Origin: Pseudomonas zanjanensis
GTDB taxonomy: Bacteria; Pseudomonadota; Gammaproteobacteria; Pseudomonadales; Pseudomonadaceae
DNA length: 64,000 nucleotides
Reading direction: 5' to 3'
NCBI RefSeq assembly: GCF_014268745.2
Contig: NZ_JABWRB020000001.1
Location: 1,178,001 to 1,242,000, forward strand
The notes beneath the pieces were generated by a model. It was not told where the DNA came from. It did not search any database and was given only the letters and a program-made list of their open reading frames with translations. Both the position numbers and the translations under genes were made by a program. Below are positions 43,315 to 52,576 of this stretch, piece by piece (position 1 is the first letter of the stretch; each line of letters opens with the position of its first letter).

Positions 43315-44673
43315 ATGAACAGCCCAGCCAGAGATCTGCTGCAACGTCTACGCCGGCGTGGCGCCGAGCCTCGCACCGACATTGCCGATATCCTGCGTCA
43401 CCACGCCGAGCCATTGCCTGCCGAGGACAGCCCGGCCTTTGGTGAGATGTTCGATCGCTTCGCTGATGCCAAGGTCGTGTTGATTGGCGAGGCCAGCCAC
43501 GGCACCCATGAGTTCTATCGGGCCCGTGCCGCCATTACCCGACACCTGATAGAGCATCACGGTTTCAATATCGTTGCCGTCGAAGCGGACTGGCCCGATG
43601 CCGGGCAAATCGACCGCTGTGTACGCGACTTGGGGCCGTCGGCGTGGAAGCAGCAGGCATTCGCCCGATTCCCAACCTGGATGTGGCGCAACTGCGAAGT
43701 CCAAGGCTTCGTCCGTTGGTTGCGCGATTACAATCTGGAGCAGCCCATGGGGCAAAGGGTGGAGTTTCGCGGCCTGGACGTCTACAGCCTGCGTCACTCC
43801 ATCGATGAGGTGCTGAACTATCTGGATACCAGCCATCCGGACATGGCCCGTGATGCCCGTCATCGTTATGGCTGCCTCACGCCGTGGCACGATGACCCGG
43901 CGCTGTATGGTCATTTCACCGAGCGCGGCAACCTGGCGACGTGTGAAGACGCCGTGGTCGAGCAGCTCAACAGCTTGTTGGCCAAACGCCTGGATCCGAT
44001 GATCAGTGATGATGAGGCCTTCTTCAGCGCCACCCAGAACGCCCGGGTCGTGCGCGCCGCCGAACAGTACTACCGAGCCATGTACCGCGGGGGCAAGTCA
44101 TCGTGGAACCTGCGGGACCGGCACATGTTCGACACCCTGCAAACCTTGTTGGAGCATCGGGGCACTGATGCGAAGGCGTTGGTCTGGGCGCATAACTCCC
44201 ACATCGGCAATGCCGCCGCGACACGCATGGGCTGGGAAGGGGAGTTCAATATTGGCCAGCTCTGCCGCATGGCTTATGGCCGCAGCGCGGTGTTGCTGGG
44301 CATGGGCACCGACCGTGGCAGTGTCGCGGCGGCGGACGACTGGGATGCGCCGATGAAGATTAAACAGGTGCGGCCAGCGTTGCCCGGCAGTTGGGAGCAC
44401 CAATTCCTCCAGGCCGGTGTGCGTGCCTCGTTGACGCAATGGCGGACCAACCCTGACGAGGCGCTCTTGGACGCATTGTCCGAACCACTGCTCGAACGCG
44501 CGATTGGTGTGATCTACCGCCCTGAAACCGAGCGTCAGAGCCATTATTTCGAAGCGGTGCTGGCCGAGCAGTTCGACGCCTGGCTCTGGTTCGAACAGAG
44601 CGAAGCCGTTACGCCATTGCCGGCGCCGCAGGTCCTGGAACACGAGGAGGATACGTTCCCGTTTGGCCTCTGA
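43315..44673 (+). CDS. Erythromycin esterase family protein
   Basis: A 452-residue protein of the Ere-like family. Motifs are VVLIGEASHGTHEFYRARAA (catalytic His region), IVAVEADWPDAGQI and ALVWAHNSHIGNAA. Chromosomal Pseudomonas members are not known to break macrolides, so resistance should not be assumed. The ATG at 43315 was preferred over the one at 43300 because of the GAGG spacing, though this is uncertain. A TACCTG-N5-CAGGTA stem precedes it. Confidence 0.85.
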   Translation: MNSPARDLLQRLRRRGAEPRTDIADILRHHAEPLPAEDSPAFGEMFDRFADAKVVLIGEASHGTHEFYRARAAITRHLIEHHGFNIVAVEADWPDAGQIDRCVRDLGPSAWKQQAFARFPTWMWRNCEVQGFVRWLRDYNLEQPMGQRVEFRGLDVYSLRHSIDEVLNYLDTSHPDMARDARHRYGCLTPWHDDPALYGHFTERGNLATCEDAVVEQLNSLLAKRLDPMISDDEAFFSATQNARVVRAAEQYYRAMYRGGKSSWNLRDRHMFDTLQTLLEHRGTDAKALVWAHNSHIGNAAATRMGWEGEFNIGQLCRMAYGRSAVLLGMGTDRGSVAAADDWDAPMKIKQVRPALPGSWEHQFLQAGVRASLTQWRTNPDEALLDALSEPLLERAIGVIYRPETERQSHYFEAVLAEQFDAWLWFEQSEAVTPLPAPQVLEHEEDTFPFGL

Positions 44674-44809
44674 ACGCTGTGCAGGGCGGTTGCGCAATGA
44701 ACGTGCTCGCCTAAGCTTCAAGGCAGGCAGGTGCAGTATCGGGCGACGCTCGCGGAACAATCGCCGCCCTGTGCAATCAGTACAGCGTAACTATCAAAAG
44801 GAGAGGCGC

Positions 44810-45358
44810 ATGCTCATTCGGTCGTTGACCTTCGCTACCTTGCTGGCCATCGCCGGCCCTCTGTTCGCTGCCGATGGCGACTCCCCTCTGGTGGCGGAAG
44901 TCGGCAAGTCGCGTTCCCTGATCGTCATTGCGCCCAGCACGGTCGACCCGACCTGGGTCAGCCTGAAAAAGGCCTTGGATGAACCGGCGGGCAAGCAGGG
45001 TTTTTCCGAGCGCAACATGGTGCTCTACACCGTGCTCAATACCATCGGCCAGCGCGATGGCAAGGACCTGGACCCGCAAAGCACCATGGCACTGATTCGC
45101 TCCCTCAAGCTGGGCGCCGGTGCCCAGACCAAGATCATCCTGGTGGGCAAGGACGGGGAAAAGAAACTCGAGCATTCCGGCGCGATTGAATTGAAGGACC
45201 TCTTCGACACCGTCGATAAACTCCCCGCCGCGGAAAAAGAAGCAACGCCACCAGCGCCCCCTCCCACGCCCGAGCCTGCACCGGCCAAGGATGCGAAAGG
45301 CACCAAGCCTGGCAAGGCCGCCAAGCCGGCGGCGGCGCCGAAGCCTTTGGAAGATTGA
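44810..45358 (+). CDS. DUF4174 domain secreted protein
   Basis: A 182-residue protein with a signal peptide (RSLTFATLLAIAGPLFAA). A thioredoxin-fold-like DUF4174 domain spans about residues 35-140 (RSLIVIAPSTVDPTWVSLKK and KIILVGKDGEKKLEHSGAIE). The C-terminal tail is rich in P, A and K. It lacks a CxxC motif, so it is unlikely to be a disulfide oxidoreductase. AAAAGGAGAG precedes the ATG. Confidence 0.82.
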   Translation: MLIRSLTFATLLAIAGPLFAADGDSPLVAEVGKSRSLIVIAPSTVDPTWVSLKKALDEPAGKQGFSERNMVLYTVLNTIGQRDGKDLDPQSTMALIRSLKLGAGAQTKIILVGKDGEKKLEHSGAIELKDLFDTVDKLPAAEKEATPPAPPPTPEPAPAKDAKGTKPGKAAKPAAAPKPLED

Positions 45359-45384
45359 CTCCCGCTAGCGCCGAGGCCGCTTTT

Positions 45385-45504
45385 GTGGCGAGGGAGCTTG
45401 CTCCCGCTGGGCTGCGCAGCAGCCCTCTGCTTTTTTTCAATGGATTATCGAATGACTGGTTTGGGACCGCTGCGCGACCCAGCGGGAGCAAGCTCCCTCG
45501 CCAC
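45385..45504. repeat. REP pair, type A
   Basis: Inverted GTGGCGAGGGAGCTTGCTCC copies lie between the DUF4174 gene and the convergent ampC. Confidence 0.9.
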
Positions 45505-45535
45505 AGAGAAACTCATCACCCCGAGGCGTCATGAG

Positions 45536-46684
45536 TTATTGCTGTTCCAACGCCATCAGGATCCGATGCGCCGCCTTCACCCGTTCCTCGATCGGGTAGT
45601 TCTTGTTGGCAAGCATGACGATCCCCATGTCCTTGCCAGGCACGAACGCCGCGTACGCGCCAAAACCGTTGGTGGAGCCGGTCTTGTTGATCCAGGCGCC
45701 GTCCGGTGCTGGAAGGGGTGGGTTCAAAGCTTCGACTTTTTGAGGCGTCAGGGCCATCTGCGGTGTGTTGCCGGCGAGCAGGTCATCCAAGCTGAACGGC
45801 GCGGGGTAGAACTCCCAGCCCAGTCCCTGGTTCATCCCGCCAACCCTGTAGAAACCGGTATGGGTCGTGGCGATGGCCTGCTTCAAATCCGCGTCCAGTT
45901 TGTCAGGTCGCAGGTTGGCCTCGATGAAACGAAGCAGGTCCGACGAGCTGGTTTTCACCCCGTAAGCCTCGGCGTCCAGGGCGCCAGGGCCGACCCGCAC
46001 GGGCTTGCCGTCCTTTGCATAGCCTTGGGCGTATCGGTCCATTTGATCCTGCGGTACCCGGACATAGCTGTGCTTGAGGCCCAACCCTGGCATCAGCGTG
46101 CGCTCCATCACGTCGTCAAAAGGTTGCCCCAGGCTGCGGGCCGCCAGATAACCGAACAGGCCGATGCTCGGGTTTGAATAAAGTCGCTGGGTGCCGGCCG
46201 GGTAGAGCGGCTTCCAAGTCTTGTAATAACTGAACATCCGGTCCGGATGATCCGCCTCGTCGGGAAACTGCAAGGGCAGGCCGCCAGCGGTGTATGTAAC
46301 GAGATCGAGCAGGCGGCTGCGCTCCAAGGCGCTGCCGCGCAGCTCAGGGGCGAAGCGACTGGCCGGATCCGTCAGGGCCAGTTTGCCCCTGGCCTGGGCA
46401 TAGGCACCGAGGGTGGCGGTGAAGGTCTTGCTGACGGAGCCGATTTCGAAGAGGGTCTGGTCGGTGACCGGCTTTTTCGTGTCCTTGGCGGCCACGCCGT
46501 AGTTGAAATAATGGCGTTGGCCGTTGTAGGTGATCGCCACGGCCATGCCGGCGATGTCCTGTTGTTTCATCAGTGGCTGGATGACGGCATTGACCGTGTC
46601 TTCAATGCGCTCCTGGGCAAACCCTGTGGACGTCCCGCAGGCCAGGAGAAGAGTCCCGGCGAGTATCGATCTGGCAATGTGCAT
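45536..46684 (-). CDS. ampC: Class C beta-lactamase (AmpC)
   Basis: A 382-residue periplasmic serine beta-lactamase (cephalosporinase). After the signal peptide the active-site motif is SVSK with Ser83 and Lys86, followed by YSN at 169-171 and the KTG motif in INKTGSTNGFG. All three class C motifs are intact. The ATG at 46684 has GAGAG ahead. There is no divergent ampR; the neighbour on that side is the DyP peroxidase. Regulation through an unlinked AmpR or low constitutive expression is possible. Confidence 0.95.
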   Translation of the reverse strand: MHIARSILAGTLLLACGTSTGFAQERIEDTVNAVIQPLMKQQDIAGMAVAITYNGQRHYFNYGVAAKDTKKPVTDQTLFEIGSVSKTFTATLGAYAQARGKLALTDPASRFAPELRGSALERSRLLDLVTYTAGGLPLQFPDEADHPDRMFSYYKTWKPLYPAGTQRLYSNPSIGLFGYLAARSLGQPFDDVMERTLMPGLGLKHSYVRVPQDQMDRYAQGYAKDGKPVRVGPGALDAEAYGVKTSSSDLLRFIEANLRPDKLDADLKQAIATTHTGFYRVGGMNQGLGWEFYPAPFSLDDLLAGNTPQMALTPQKVEALNPPLPAPDGAWINKTGSTNGFGAYAAFVPGKDMGIVMLANKNYPIEERVKAAHRILMALEQQ

Positions 46685-46910
46685 GGTGCAGCGCTCTCGT
46701 TGGCCTTCCTGGAGGGGGGACAATCTAGGGCGTTTCTGGCTGCCCGGCAATCCGAGGCTATCAAGGCTGAGGCATGTTTCTGAGTCTTCCTATAGGGCGG
46801 GGGGAACCTTCCTACAAAATCGCCGGTTGCCCGACGCGGCCAGGCTTCAAGCCAAACCACACAAAGCGGCGGCTGCCGGGTAAACTTGCGCTCTTTCTAA
46901 AGGAGTTCAC

Positions 46911-47789
46911 ATGAGTTACTACCAGCCCGGCATTCTCGCCACCCCTGTTCCGCCTCAGGCCCGTCATTTGTTTTTTGCCTTGGAATCGGTCGAGGCACTG
47001 CCGGCTGCGCTAGACAAACTCCTGTTGCTGCTCGATGGCCGGGCCGTGGTTGGCTTCGGCGAATCGTTGGTCCAGGCGCTGGGCGCCCAGGTCGATGGCC
47101 TGCGGGCTTTTCCGGCGTTGGCCGGCGTCGGCGTGGACAACCCCTCAACCCAGCATGCCCTGTGGTGCTGGTTGCACGGTGAAGACCGCGGCGAGCTGAT
47201 GCACCGCAGTCGCGCCATCGAAGCGGCGCTGGCCCCGGCACTGCGCCTGGTGCAGATGAACGAAACCTTCCGCCACATGACCGGCCACGATTTGACCGGC
47301 TATGAAGACGGCACCGAAAACCCTCACGACGAAGCGGCCATCGCTGCCGCCCTGGCCCAGGGCGCCGATGGGTTGCGCGGAGGCAGTTTCGCCGCGATCC
47401 AGCAGTGGCAGCACGACCTGGATGGTTTCGCGGCGATGCAGCCCCATGAGCGCGACAACATCATGGGCCGGCGCCTGAGCGACAACGAAGAACTCGACGA
47501 CGCGCCGGAATCGGCTCACGTCAAGCGCACCGCCCAGGAGAGCTTCGCCCCGGAGGCCTTCGTGGTCCGGCGTTCCATGCCTTGGATCGAAGGCGACCGC
47601 GCCGGGCTGATGTTCCTGGCGTTCGGTTTCTCCCTCGATGCCTTCGAGGCGCAATTGCGGCGCATGAGTGGCCTGGAAGACGGCATCACCGATGGCCTGT
47701 ATCGCATGAGCCGGCCGATCACCGGTGGTTACTACTGGTGCCCGCCGCTGTTGGATGGACGCCTGGATCTGCGCGCCCTGGCCCGGTAA
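46911..47789 (+). CDS. DyP-type haem peroxidase
   Basis: A 292-residue bacterial class B dye-decolourising peroxidase. The signature GYEDGTENP holds the distal Asp133, and Arg221 follows the haem ligand His203 (SAHVKRTA) at the family's spacing. It oxidises phenolics, dyes and perhaps lignin fragments with hydrogen peroxide. No encapsulin gene is adjacent and there is no signal peptide. It is divergent from ampC. Confidence 0.92.
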   Translation: MSYYQPGILATPVPPQARHLFFALESVEALPAALDKLLLLLDGRAVVGFGESLVQALGAQVDGLRAFPALAGVGVDNPSTQHALWCWLHGEDRGELMHRSRAIEAALAPALRLVQMNETFRHMTGHDLTGYEDGTENPHDEAAIAAALAQGADGLRGGSFAAIQQWQHDLDGFAAMQPHERDNIMGRRLSDNEELDDAPESAHVKRTAQESFAPEAFVVRRSMPWIEGDRAGLMFLAFGFSLDAFEAQLRRMSGLEDGITDGLYRMSRPITGGYYWCPPLLDGRLDLRALAR

Positions 47790-47867
47790 GCGCAGCGGTT
47801 TTGCAAAGCGTGACGTGAACGCTATTCTTGGGCCGCACGTCTATCCGTGGAATGGGGAGAAGCAAGC

Positions 47868-48614
47868 GTGGATAAAGTCATCGTCATCACCGGTGGCGGC
47901 CGCGGAATCGGGGCGGCCACGGCGCTGTTGGCTGCCGAAGCGGGCTATCGGATCTGCATCAATTACCAGTCTGATGAAAGTGCCGCGCAAGAGGTGCTCG
48001 AACAGGTTCGGGCCAAGGGCGCACAGGCAATTGCCGTGCGGGCCGACGTGAGCATCGAAGATGAAGTCATCGGCCTGTTCAATCGGGTCGATGCCGAACT
48101 GGGACGTGTCACCGCCCTGGTGAATAACGCCGGTACGGTTGCCCATAAATCCCGACTCGATGAAATGTCCGAATTCCGCATCCTCAAGATACTGAAGACC
48201 AACGTGCTGGGGCCGATCCTGTGCGCCAAGCACGCGGTGCTGCGCATGTCGCCCAAACATGGCGGGCAGGGCGGCAGCATCGTCAACGTCTCGTCGGTGG
48301 CCGCCCGCCTGGGCTCGCCGGGAGAATATGTCGACTACGCGGCCTCCAAGGGCGCGCTGGACACCTTCACTGTCGGCCTGTCCAAGGAAGTGGCCGGCGA
48401 AGGCATTCGCGTCAACGCGGTGCGTCCCGGCTATATCTACACCGACTTTCATGCCCTGAGCGGCGATCCGGATCGGGTCAGCAAGCTGGAGTCGGCGATT
48501 CCCATGGCCCGTGGCGGGCGTCCGGATGAAGTGGCCGAGGCGATTATCTGGCTGCTGTCGGACAAGGCTTCGTATGCGACCGGGACGTTTGTGGATTTGG
48601 GGGGCGGGCGCTGA
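47868..48614 (+). CDS. Short-chain dehydrogenase/reductase
   Basis: A 248-residue classical SDR. TGGGRGIG at 8-15 is the nucleotide-binding loop, NNAG follows, and the catalytic residues are Ser142/143, Tyr157 and Lys161 (YVDYAASKGAL). VRPGYIYTDF and the C-terminal GTFVDLGGG fit the family. It starts with GTG, with GGGGAGA about eight bases ahead. The alcohol or ketone substrate is unknown. Confidence 0.92.
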   Translation: MDKVIVITGGGRGIGAATALLAAEAGYRICINYQSDESAAQEVLEQVRAKGAQAIAVRADVSIEDEVIGLFNRVDAELGRVTALVNNAGTVAHKSRLDEMSEFRILKILKTNVLGPILCAKHAVLRMSPKHGGQGGSIVNVSSVAARLGSPGEYVDYAASKGALDTFTVGLSKEVAGEGIRVNAVRPGYIYTDFHALSGDPDRVSKLESAIPMARGGRPDEVAEAIIWLLSDKASYATGTFVDLGGGR

Positions 48615-48642
48615 CCTCGGGGTTTTTCGTTGTCTGCACTGG

Positions 48643-48740
48643 CCTCTTCGCGAGCAAGCCCGCTCCCACATTGTTCCCCCGCGGTCACATATTTCATGTA
48701 CGCAGTAGATCCACTGTGGGAGCGGGCTTGCTCGCGAAGG
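48643..48740. repeat. REP pair, type B, inverted order
   Basis: CGCGAGCAAGCCCGCTCCCA and TGTGGGAGCGGGCTTGCTCG lie between the convergent SDR and MocR genes. Confidence 0.9.
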
Positions 48741-48763
48741 CAACTTTCAGAGCGACATCGTAT

Positions 48764-50173
48764 TCAAAACGACCGAATAATCCGCCCCAACGTCTCCATG
48801 GCCTTTTCCGAGGCTTCAGTCCACGGGCTGCCATAGTTCAAACGGATGCAATTCCTGAAGCGCCGGGTCGGTGAAAAGATCGGGCCCGGGGCGATGCTGA
48901 TGCCTTGGGCCAGGGCCATCTGGAACAGCTTCAGCGAATCCATCTGCTCGGGCAGCTCCAGCCACAGGAAGTAGCCACCCGCGGGCTGGCTGACCCGGGT
49001 CTGGGCCGGGAAATAGCGGGCGATGGCGGCGAGCATCGCGTTTTGCTGTTCTTCCAGGGCGTAGCGCAGCTTGCGCAGGTGACGGTCGTAGCCACCGTGT
49101 TGCAGGTAGTCGGCGATGGCGGCCTGGGCCGGCATCGAGGCGCACAGCGAGGTCATGAGCTTGAGCCGTTCGATCTTCTGCGCGTAGCGCCCGGCGGCGA
49201 CCCAGCCGATGCGATAACCCGGGGCCAGGCTCTTGGCGAACGAACCGCAATGCATCACCAGCCCTTCGGTGTCGAACGCCTTGGCGGGCTTGGGGGCCTG
49301 TTGGCCGTAATAGAGCTCGGCGTAGACGTCGTCCTCGATCAGCGGCACCTGATGACGACGCAACAACTCTACCAGCGCCTGTTTCCGTTCCTCGGGCATC
49401 GTTGCGCCCACGGGGTTCTGGAAACTGGTCATGCACCAGCAGGCCTTGATCGGGTGACGCTCCAGTGTCTGCTCCAGCACGTCGAGGTCGATGCCGTCGC
49501 GTGGGTGGACCGGAATCTCCACCGCCTTGAGCTTGAGCCGTTCCAGGACCTGCAGGCTGGCATAGAACGCCGGCGCCTCGATCGCCACCAGGTCGCCGGG
49601 CTCGGTCACGGCTTGCAGGCACAGGTTCAAGGCTTCCAGGGCGCCGTTGGTGACCAGCAGTTCTTCCATGGGCAGCATCAGCCCGCCAACCATGTAGCGC
49701 AGGGCGATCTGGCGACGCAGTTGCGGATTGCCCGGTGACATGTCCGTGACCACCATCCGCGGGTCCATGTCCCGTGTTGCACTGGACAGCGAGCGGGACA
49801 ACCGTTGCAACGGGAACAGCGTCGGGCTGGGGAATGCCGAGCCGAACGGTACGGTGTTCGGGTCCTTGATCGAATCCAGGACTGAAAACACCAACTCGCT
49901 GACGTCGACTTCGGTGGACTCGTGCACTTGGCTGCTGATCGCCGGCTCGGAAAACGGACTCGGTGCATGGGTGTTGACGAAGTAGCCGGAGCGCGGCCGG
50001 GCCCGGATCATGCCGCGTCGCTCCAACAGGTAATAGGCCTGGAACACCGTGGACGGGCTGACGCCGTAGGTCTGGCTGGCGTAGCGCACCGACGGCACGC
50101 GCTGGCCCGGCCCCAGCATGCCCGAGCGGATCAGTTCAGCGATGTCGTCGGCGAATTTTTCGTAGCGTTTCAT
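48764..50173 (-). CDS. MocR-type GntR/aminotransferase regulator
   Basis: A 469-residue fusion. Residues 1 to about 70 form a GntR winged helix-turn-helix (MLGPGQRVPSVRYASQTYGV). Residues about 100-465 form a type I aminotransferase domain with the PLP-binding Lys314 in CGSFAKSLAPGYRIGW. MocR proteins sense PLP or an amino compound and control neighbouring or distant genes. No obvious target lies beside it. Confidence 0.93.
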   Translation of the reverse strand: MKRYEKFADDIAELIRSGMLGPGQRVPSVRYASQTYGVSPSTVFQAYYLLERRGMIRARPRSGYFVNTHAPSPFSEPAISSQVHESTEVDVSELVFSVLDSIKDPNTVPFGSAFPSPTLFPLQRLSRSLSSATRDMDPRMVVTDMSPGNPQLRRQIALRYMVGGLMLPMEELLVTNGALEALNLCLQAVTEPGDLVAIEAPAFYASLQVLERLKLKAVEIPVHPRDGIDLDVLEQTLERHPIKACWCMTSFQNPVGATMPEERKQALVELLRRHQVPLIEDDVYAELYYGQQAPKPAKAFDTEGLVMHCGSFAKSLAPGYRIGWVAAGRYAQKIERLKLMTSLCASMPAQAAIADYLQHGGYDRHLRKLRYALEEQQNAMLAAIARYFPAQTRVSQPAGGYFLWLELPEQMDSLKLFQMALAQGISIAPGPIFSPTRRFRNCIRLNYGSPWTEASEKAMETLGRIIRSF

Positions 50174-50218
50174 GGTGGGGCCCAGTCTCGAATGACGCGT
50201 GGTTTGCGCTTTTTAAAC

Positions 50219-50351
50219 TGTGGGAGCGAGCGTGTGGGAGCAAAGCTTGCTCGCGATACAGGCGACACAAATCAACAGTAAGGTCGTGTCATCGTTCTTC
50301 GCGAGCAAGCTTTGCTCCCACAGGCTTGCCCTCACAGGCTCGCTCCCACAG
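50219..50351. repeat. REP cluster, type B variants
   Basis: Two left arms in tandem (TGTGGGAGCGAGCG, then TGTGGGAGCAAAGCTTGCTC) are mirrored by two right arms (GCGAGCAAGCTTTGCTCCCA, then CTCGCTCCCACA). One doublet thus appears nested inside another. Confidence 0.85.
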
Positions 50352-50371
50352 GTGCCCGGCATCTTACGGGT

Positions 50372-51784
50372 TCAACGATTCATCGGTGCGACAAAACGGC
50401 TCTTGGCCACGCTGTTGTTGTCCGGCTCGTCACTGTCGGCGACCTTGAAGGTCATTTCCAGGGAACCTTTGCCGGGCCGTTCGCTTTGCATCGCCACCGA
50501 CACCGGCACATCGACGATTTCCCCCGGGGCCAGGCTCAACCGGGTCTTGCCCTGCAGGACGAAGCCGTCGCCGTCCACCAGGGACAGCTGATAGTCCTGG
50601 CGCTGCTGGGTCTTGTTGATGATTTTCAGGCTGTAGATATTCTCGATCTGGCCGGCGCTGTTTTCGCGGAACAGGCCGCGGTCCTTGCTGACGTCCAGTG
50701 ACACCATGGGCCGTTGCACCAGCGCCACGGCCAGCGCGCCGATCATCACCAGGAGCACGGCGGTATAGCCGATCAGTCGCGGGCGCAGCAGGTGAGTCTT
50801 GCCCCCCTGCAATTGATGTTCGGAGGTGTATTTGATCAGGCCACGGGCGTAACCCATCTTGTCCATGATCGAGTCGCAGGCATCGATGCAGGCGGCGCAG
50901 CCAATGCATTCCATCTGCAAGCCGTCACGGATGTCGATGCCGGTGGGGCAGACCTGCACGCACATCTGGCAGTCGATGCAATCGCCCAGGCCAATATTGG
51001 CCGGATTCACCTCGCGTTTGCGCGGGCCGCGGATTTCGCCGCGGGCCGTGTCGTAGGAAATGGTCAAGGTGTCCTTGTCGAACATCACGCTCTGAAAACG
51101 TGCATAAGGGCACATGTGCATGCACACCGCCTCACGCAGCCAGCCGGCGTTGAGGTAGGTGGCGGCGGTAAAGAACAGCACCCAGAACAAGCTCACGCCC
51201 GCCATTTGCAGGGTCAGCAGTTCCTCGGCCAAGGGGCGGATCGGCGTGAAGTAGCCCACGAACGTCAGGCCGGTGAGCAGGCTGATGGCCAACCACAAGG
51301 TGTGCTTGGCGCTGCGGCGCAACAGTTTGTTCAGGCCCCACGGCGCCGCTTGCAGCTTGATCCGCTGGTTGCGTTCGCCTTCGGTGATTTTCTCGCACCA
51401 CATGAACAGCCAGGTCCAGGAACTCTGTGGGCAGGTGTAGCCGCACCACACGCGACCGGCAAACACGGTGATCGCGAACAGGCCGAAGGCAGCGATGATC
51501 AACAGCGCCGACAGCAGGATGAAATCCTGGGGCCAGAAGGTCGCGCCGAAGATATGGAATTTGCTTTCGGAAAGGTCCCAGAGCACCGCCTGGCGGCCGC
51601 CCCAGTTCAACCACACCGTGCCGAAGAACAGCAGGAACAGAACCCCCGCACCGCTGATGCGCAAGGTGCGGAACAAGCCGGTGAAGCTGCGGGTGTGGAT
51701 CAGGGCGTCGGTGGTCCTGGCCTTGATCTTGGTTGGCGCAGGTTCGAACGTCTGTATCAACTGGACGGGGATTCTATCGCTCAT
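50372..51784 (-). CDS. ccoG: Cytochrome c oxidase accessory protein CcoG
   Basis: A 470-residue inner-membrane iron-sulfur protein needed in copper handling for cbb3 oxidase assembly. It has about five membrane segments and the CGYTCPQSSW motif. Two 4Fe-4S cluster motifs follow: CIDCQMCVQVCP and CIGCAACIDACD. The C-terminal part is an immunoglobulin-like domain. It stands alone without ccoNOPQ or ccoHIS, so it is an extra copy or a separated member. Confidence 0.95.
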   Translation of the reverse strand: MSDRIPVQLIQTFEPAPTKIKARTTDALIHTRSFTGLFRTLRISGAGVLFLLFFGTVWLNWGGRQAVLWDLSESKFHIFGATFWPQDFILLSALLIIAAFGLFAITVFAGRVWCGYTCPQSSWTWLFMWCEKITEGERNQRIKLQAAPWGLNKLLRRSAKHTLWLAISLLTGLTFVGYFTPIRPLAEELLTLQMAGVSLFWVLFFTAATYLNAGWLREAVCMHMCPYARFQSVMFDKDTLTISYDTARGEIRGPRKREVNPANIGLGDCIDCQMCVQVCPTGIDIRDGLQMECIGCAACIDACDSIMDKMGYARGLIKYTSEHQLQGGKTHLLRPRLIGYTAVLLVMIGALAVALVQRPMVSLDVSKDRGLFRENSAGQIENIYSLKIINKTQQRQDYQLSLVDGDGFVLQGKTRLSLAPGEIVDVPVSVAMQSERPGKGSLEMTFKVADSDEPDNNSVAKSRFVAPMNR

Positions 51785-52024
51785 GGTCGGTCGCTCATCA
51801 GCCTCTATCTGGCCGGCGCACTATGACCATGGAACTGTTTGCATAACAGACTCAGGTGTTTCGATAAAAACCGGATCAGATGCCGCGAAGCCCAAGCGCT
51901 GCGACACTTTGATGCACCCGGGGACAAGCGAACAACACCTTATGACTGATGTGTCCGCAGCTGGGACAGTTGGGAGAACCACATCTTCTGGCTGATAAAC
52001 CGGTGGTTGGGCGAATAACATTTT
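51785..52024. other. Intergenic stretch without recognisable content
   Basis: This is the first part of the gap between ccoG and the DUF3203 gene. I find no ORF, no clear Anr box (TTGAT-N4-ATCAA) and no hairpin with a T-run. It holds the promoter of ccoG, which I cannot place. Confidence 0.4.
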
Positions 52025-52153
52025 GTGGCGAGGGAGCTTGCTCCCGCTGGGTTGCGAAGCGACACCAAGAGTCGCAACGCGGTCGTCCTGATACCCCGGG
52101 CGCGATGTGTTGGGGCTGCTTCGCAGCCCAGCGGGAGCAAGCTCCCTCGCCAC
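52025..52153. repeat. REP pair, type A
   Basis: Inverted GTGGCGAGGGAGCTTGCTCC copies with a long spacer lie downstream of the DUF3203 gene. Confidence 0.9.
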
Positions 52154-52204
52154 AAGGGCTACATTGCTCTGACCACTGGGATTTTATTGCTCTGGTAGAT
52201 GGGC

Positions 52205-52441
52205 TCAGATCGCCGAGCCGCTGTCCGTGGCCTTGAGGTGCTTGCGCTCATCGACCGCACCGGCCACGGTCAGGGCATCGGCTTCAGCCTCGGTGATGTA
52301 GACCCGGTCGCCATTGAGTTCCACGACCGACATGGCTTTGTCCGGGTCGGTGATGATGGTCAGCTCGCTGGCGGAGCGCTGTTCGGTGCCGTTGGGGGTT
52401 TCGAAATGGCAGGTCTGGTTGTCATCGATACGGACAGTCAT
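52205..52441 (-). CDS. DUF3203 family protein
   Basis: A 78-residue small protein found in Pseudomonas as DUF3203. It begins MTVRIDDNQT and contains RVYITEAEADALTVAGAVDE, the most conserved part of the family. No function is known. The ATG at 52441 has AGGAGG ahead, so the start is secure. It is divergent from the MgtC-family gene. Confidence 0.85.
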   Translation of the reverse strand: MTVRIDDNQTCHFETPNGTEQRSASELTIITDPDKAMSVVELNGDRVYITEAEADALTVAGAVDERKHLKATDSGSAI

Positions 52442-52576
52442 GGCGTTCCTCCTTCTGGGATCATGAATGTTAGGTCCCTCGGCCAAGCCAGGGTTCGTCG
52501 CGCCTGATCAGCGGTCGGCTGCACCTCTGGCTTCGCTTGCGGTCCATCGTTTATCCAACGCAAAAGAGGACGGTCC

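Noticed and set aside
42460..44673. A macrolide resistance cassette (exporter plus erythromycin esterase)
   Set aside because: The exporter is of the TauE type and the esterase-like protein belongs to a common chromosomal family. There is no mobile context.
51785..52024. An Anr/FNR box upstream of ccoG
   Set aside because: No TTGAT-N4-ATCAA sequence is present. The closest (TTCGATAAAAACCGGATCA) has wrong half sites and spacing.
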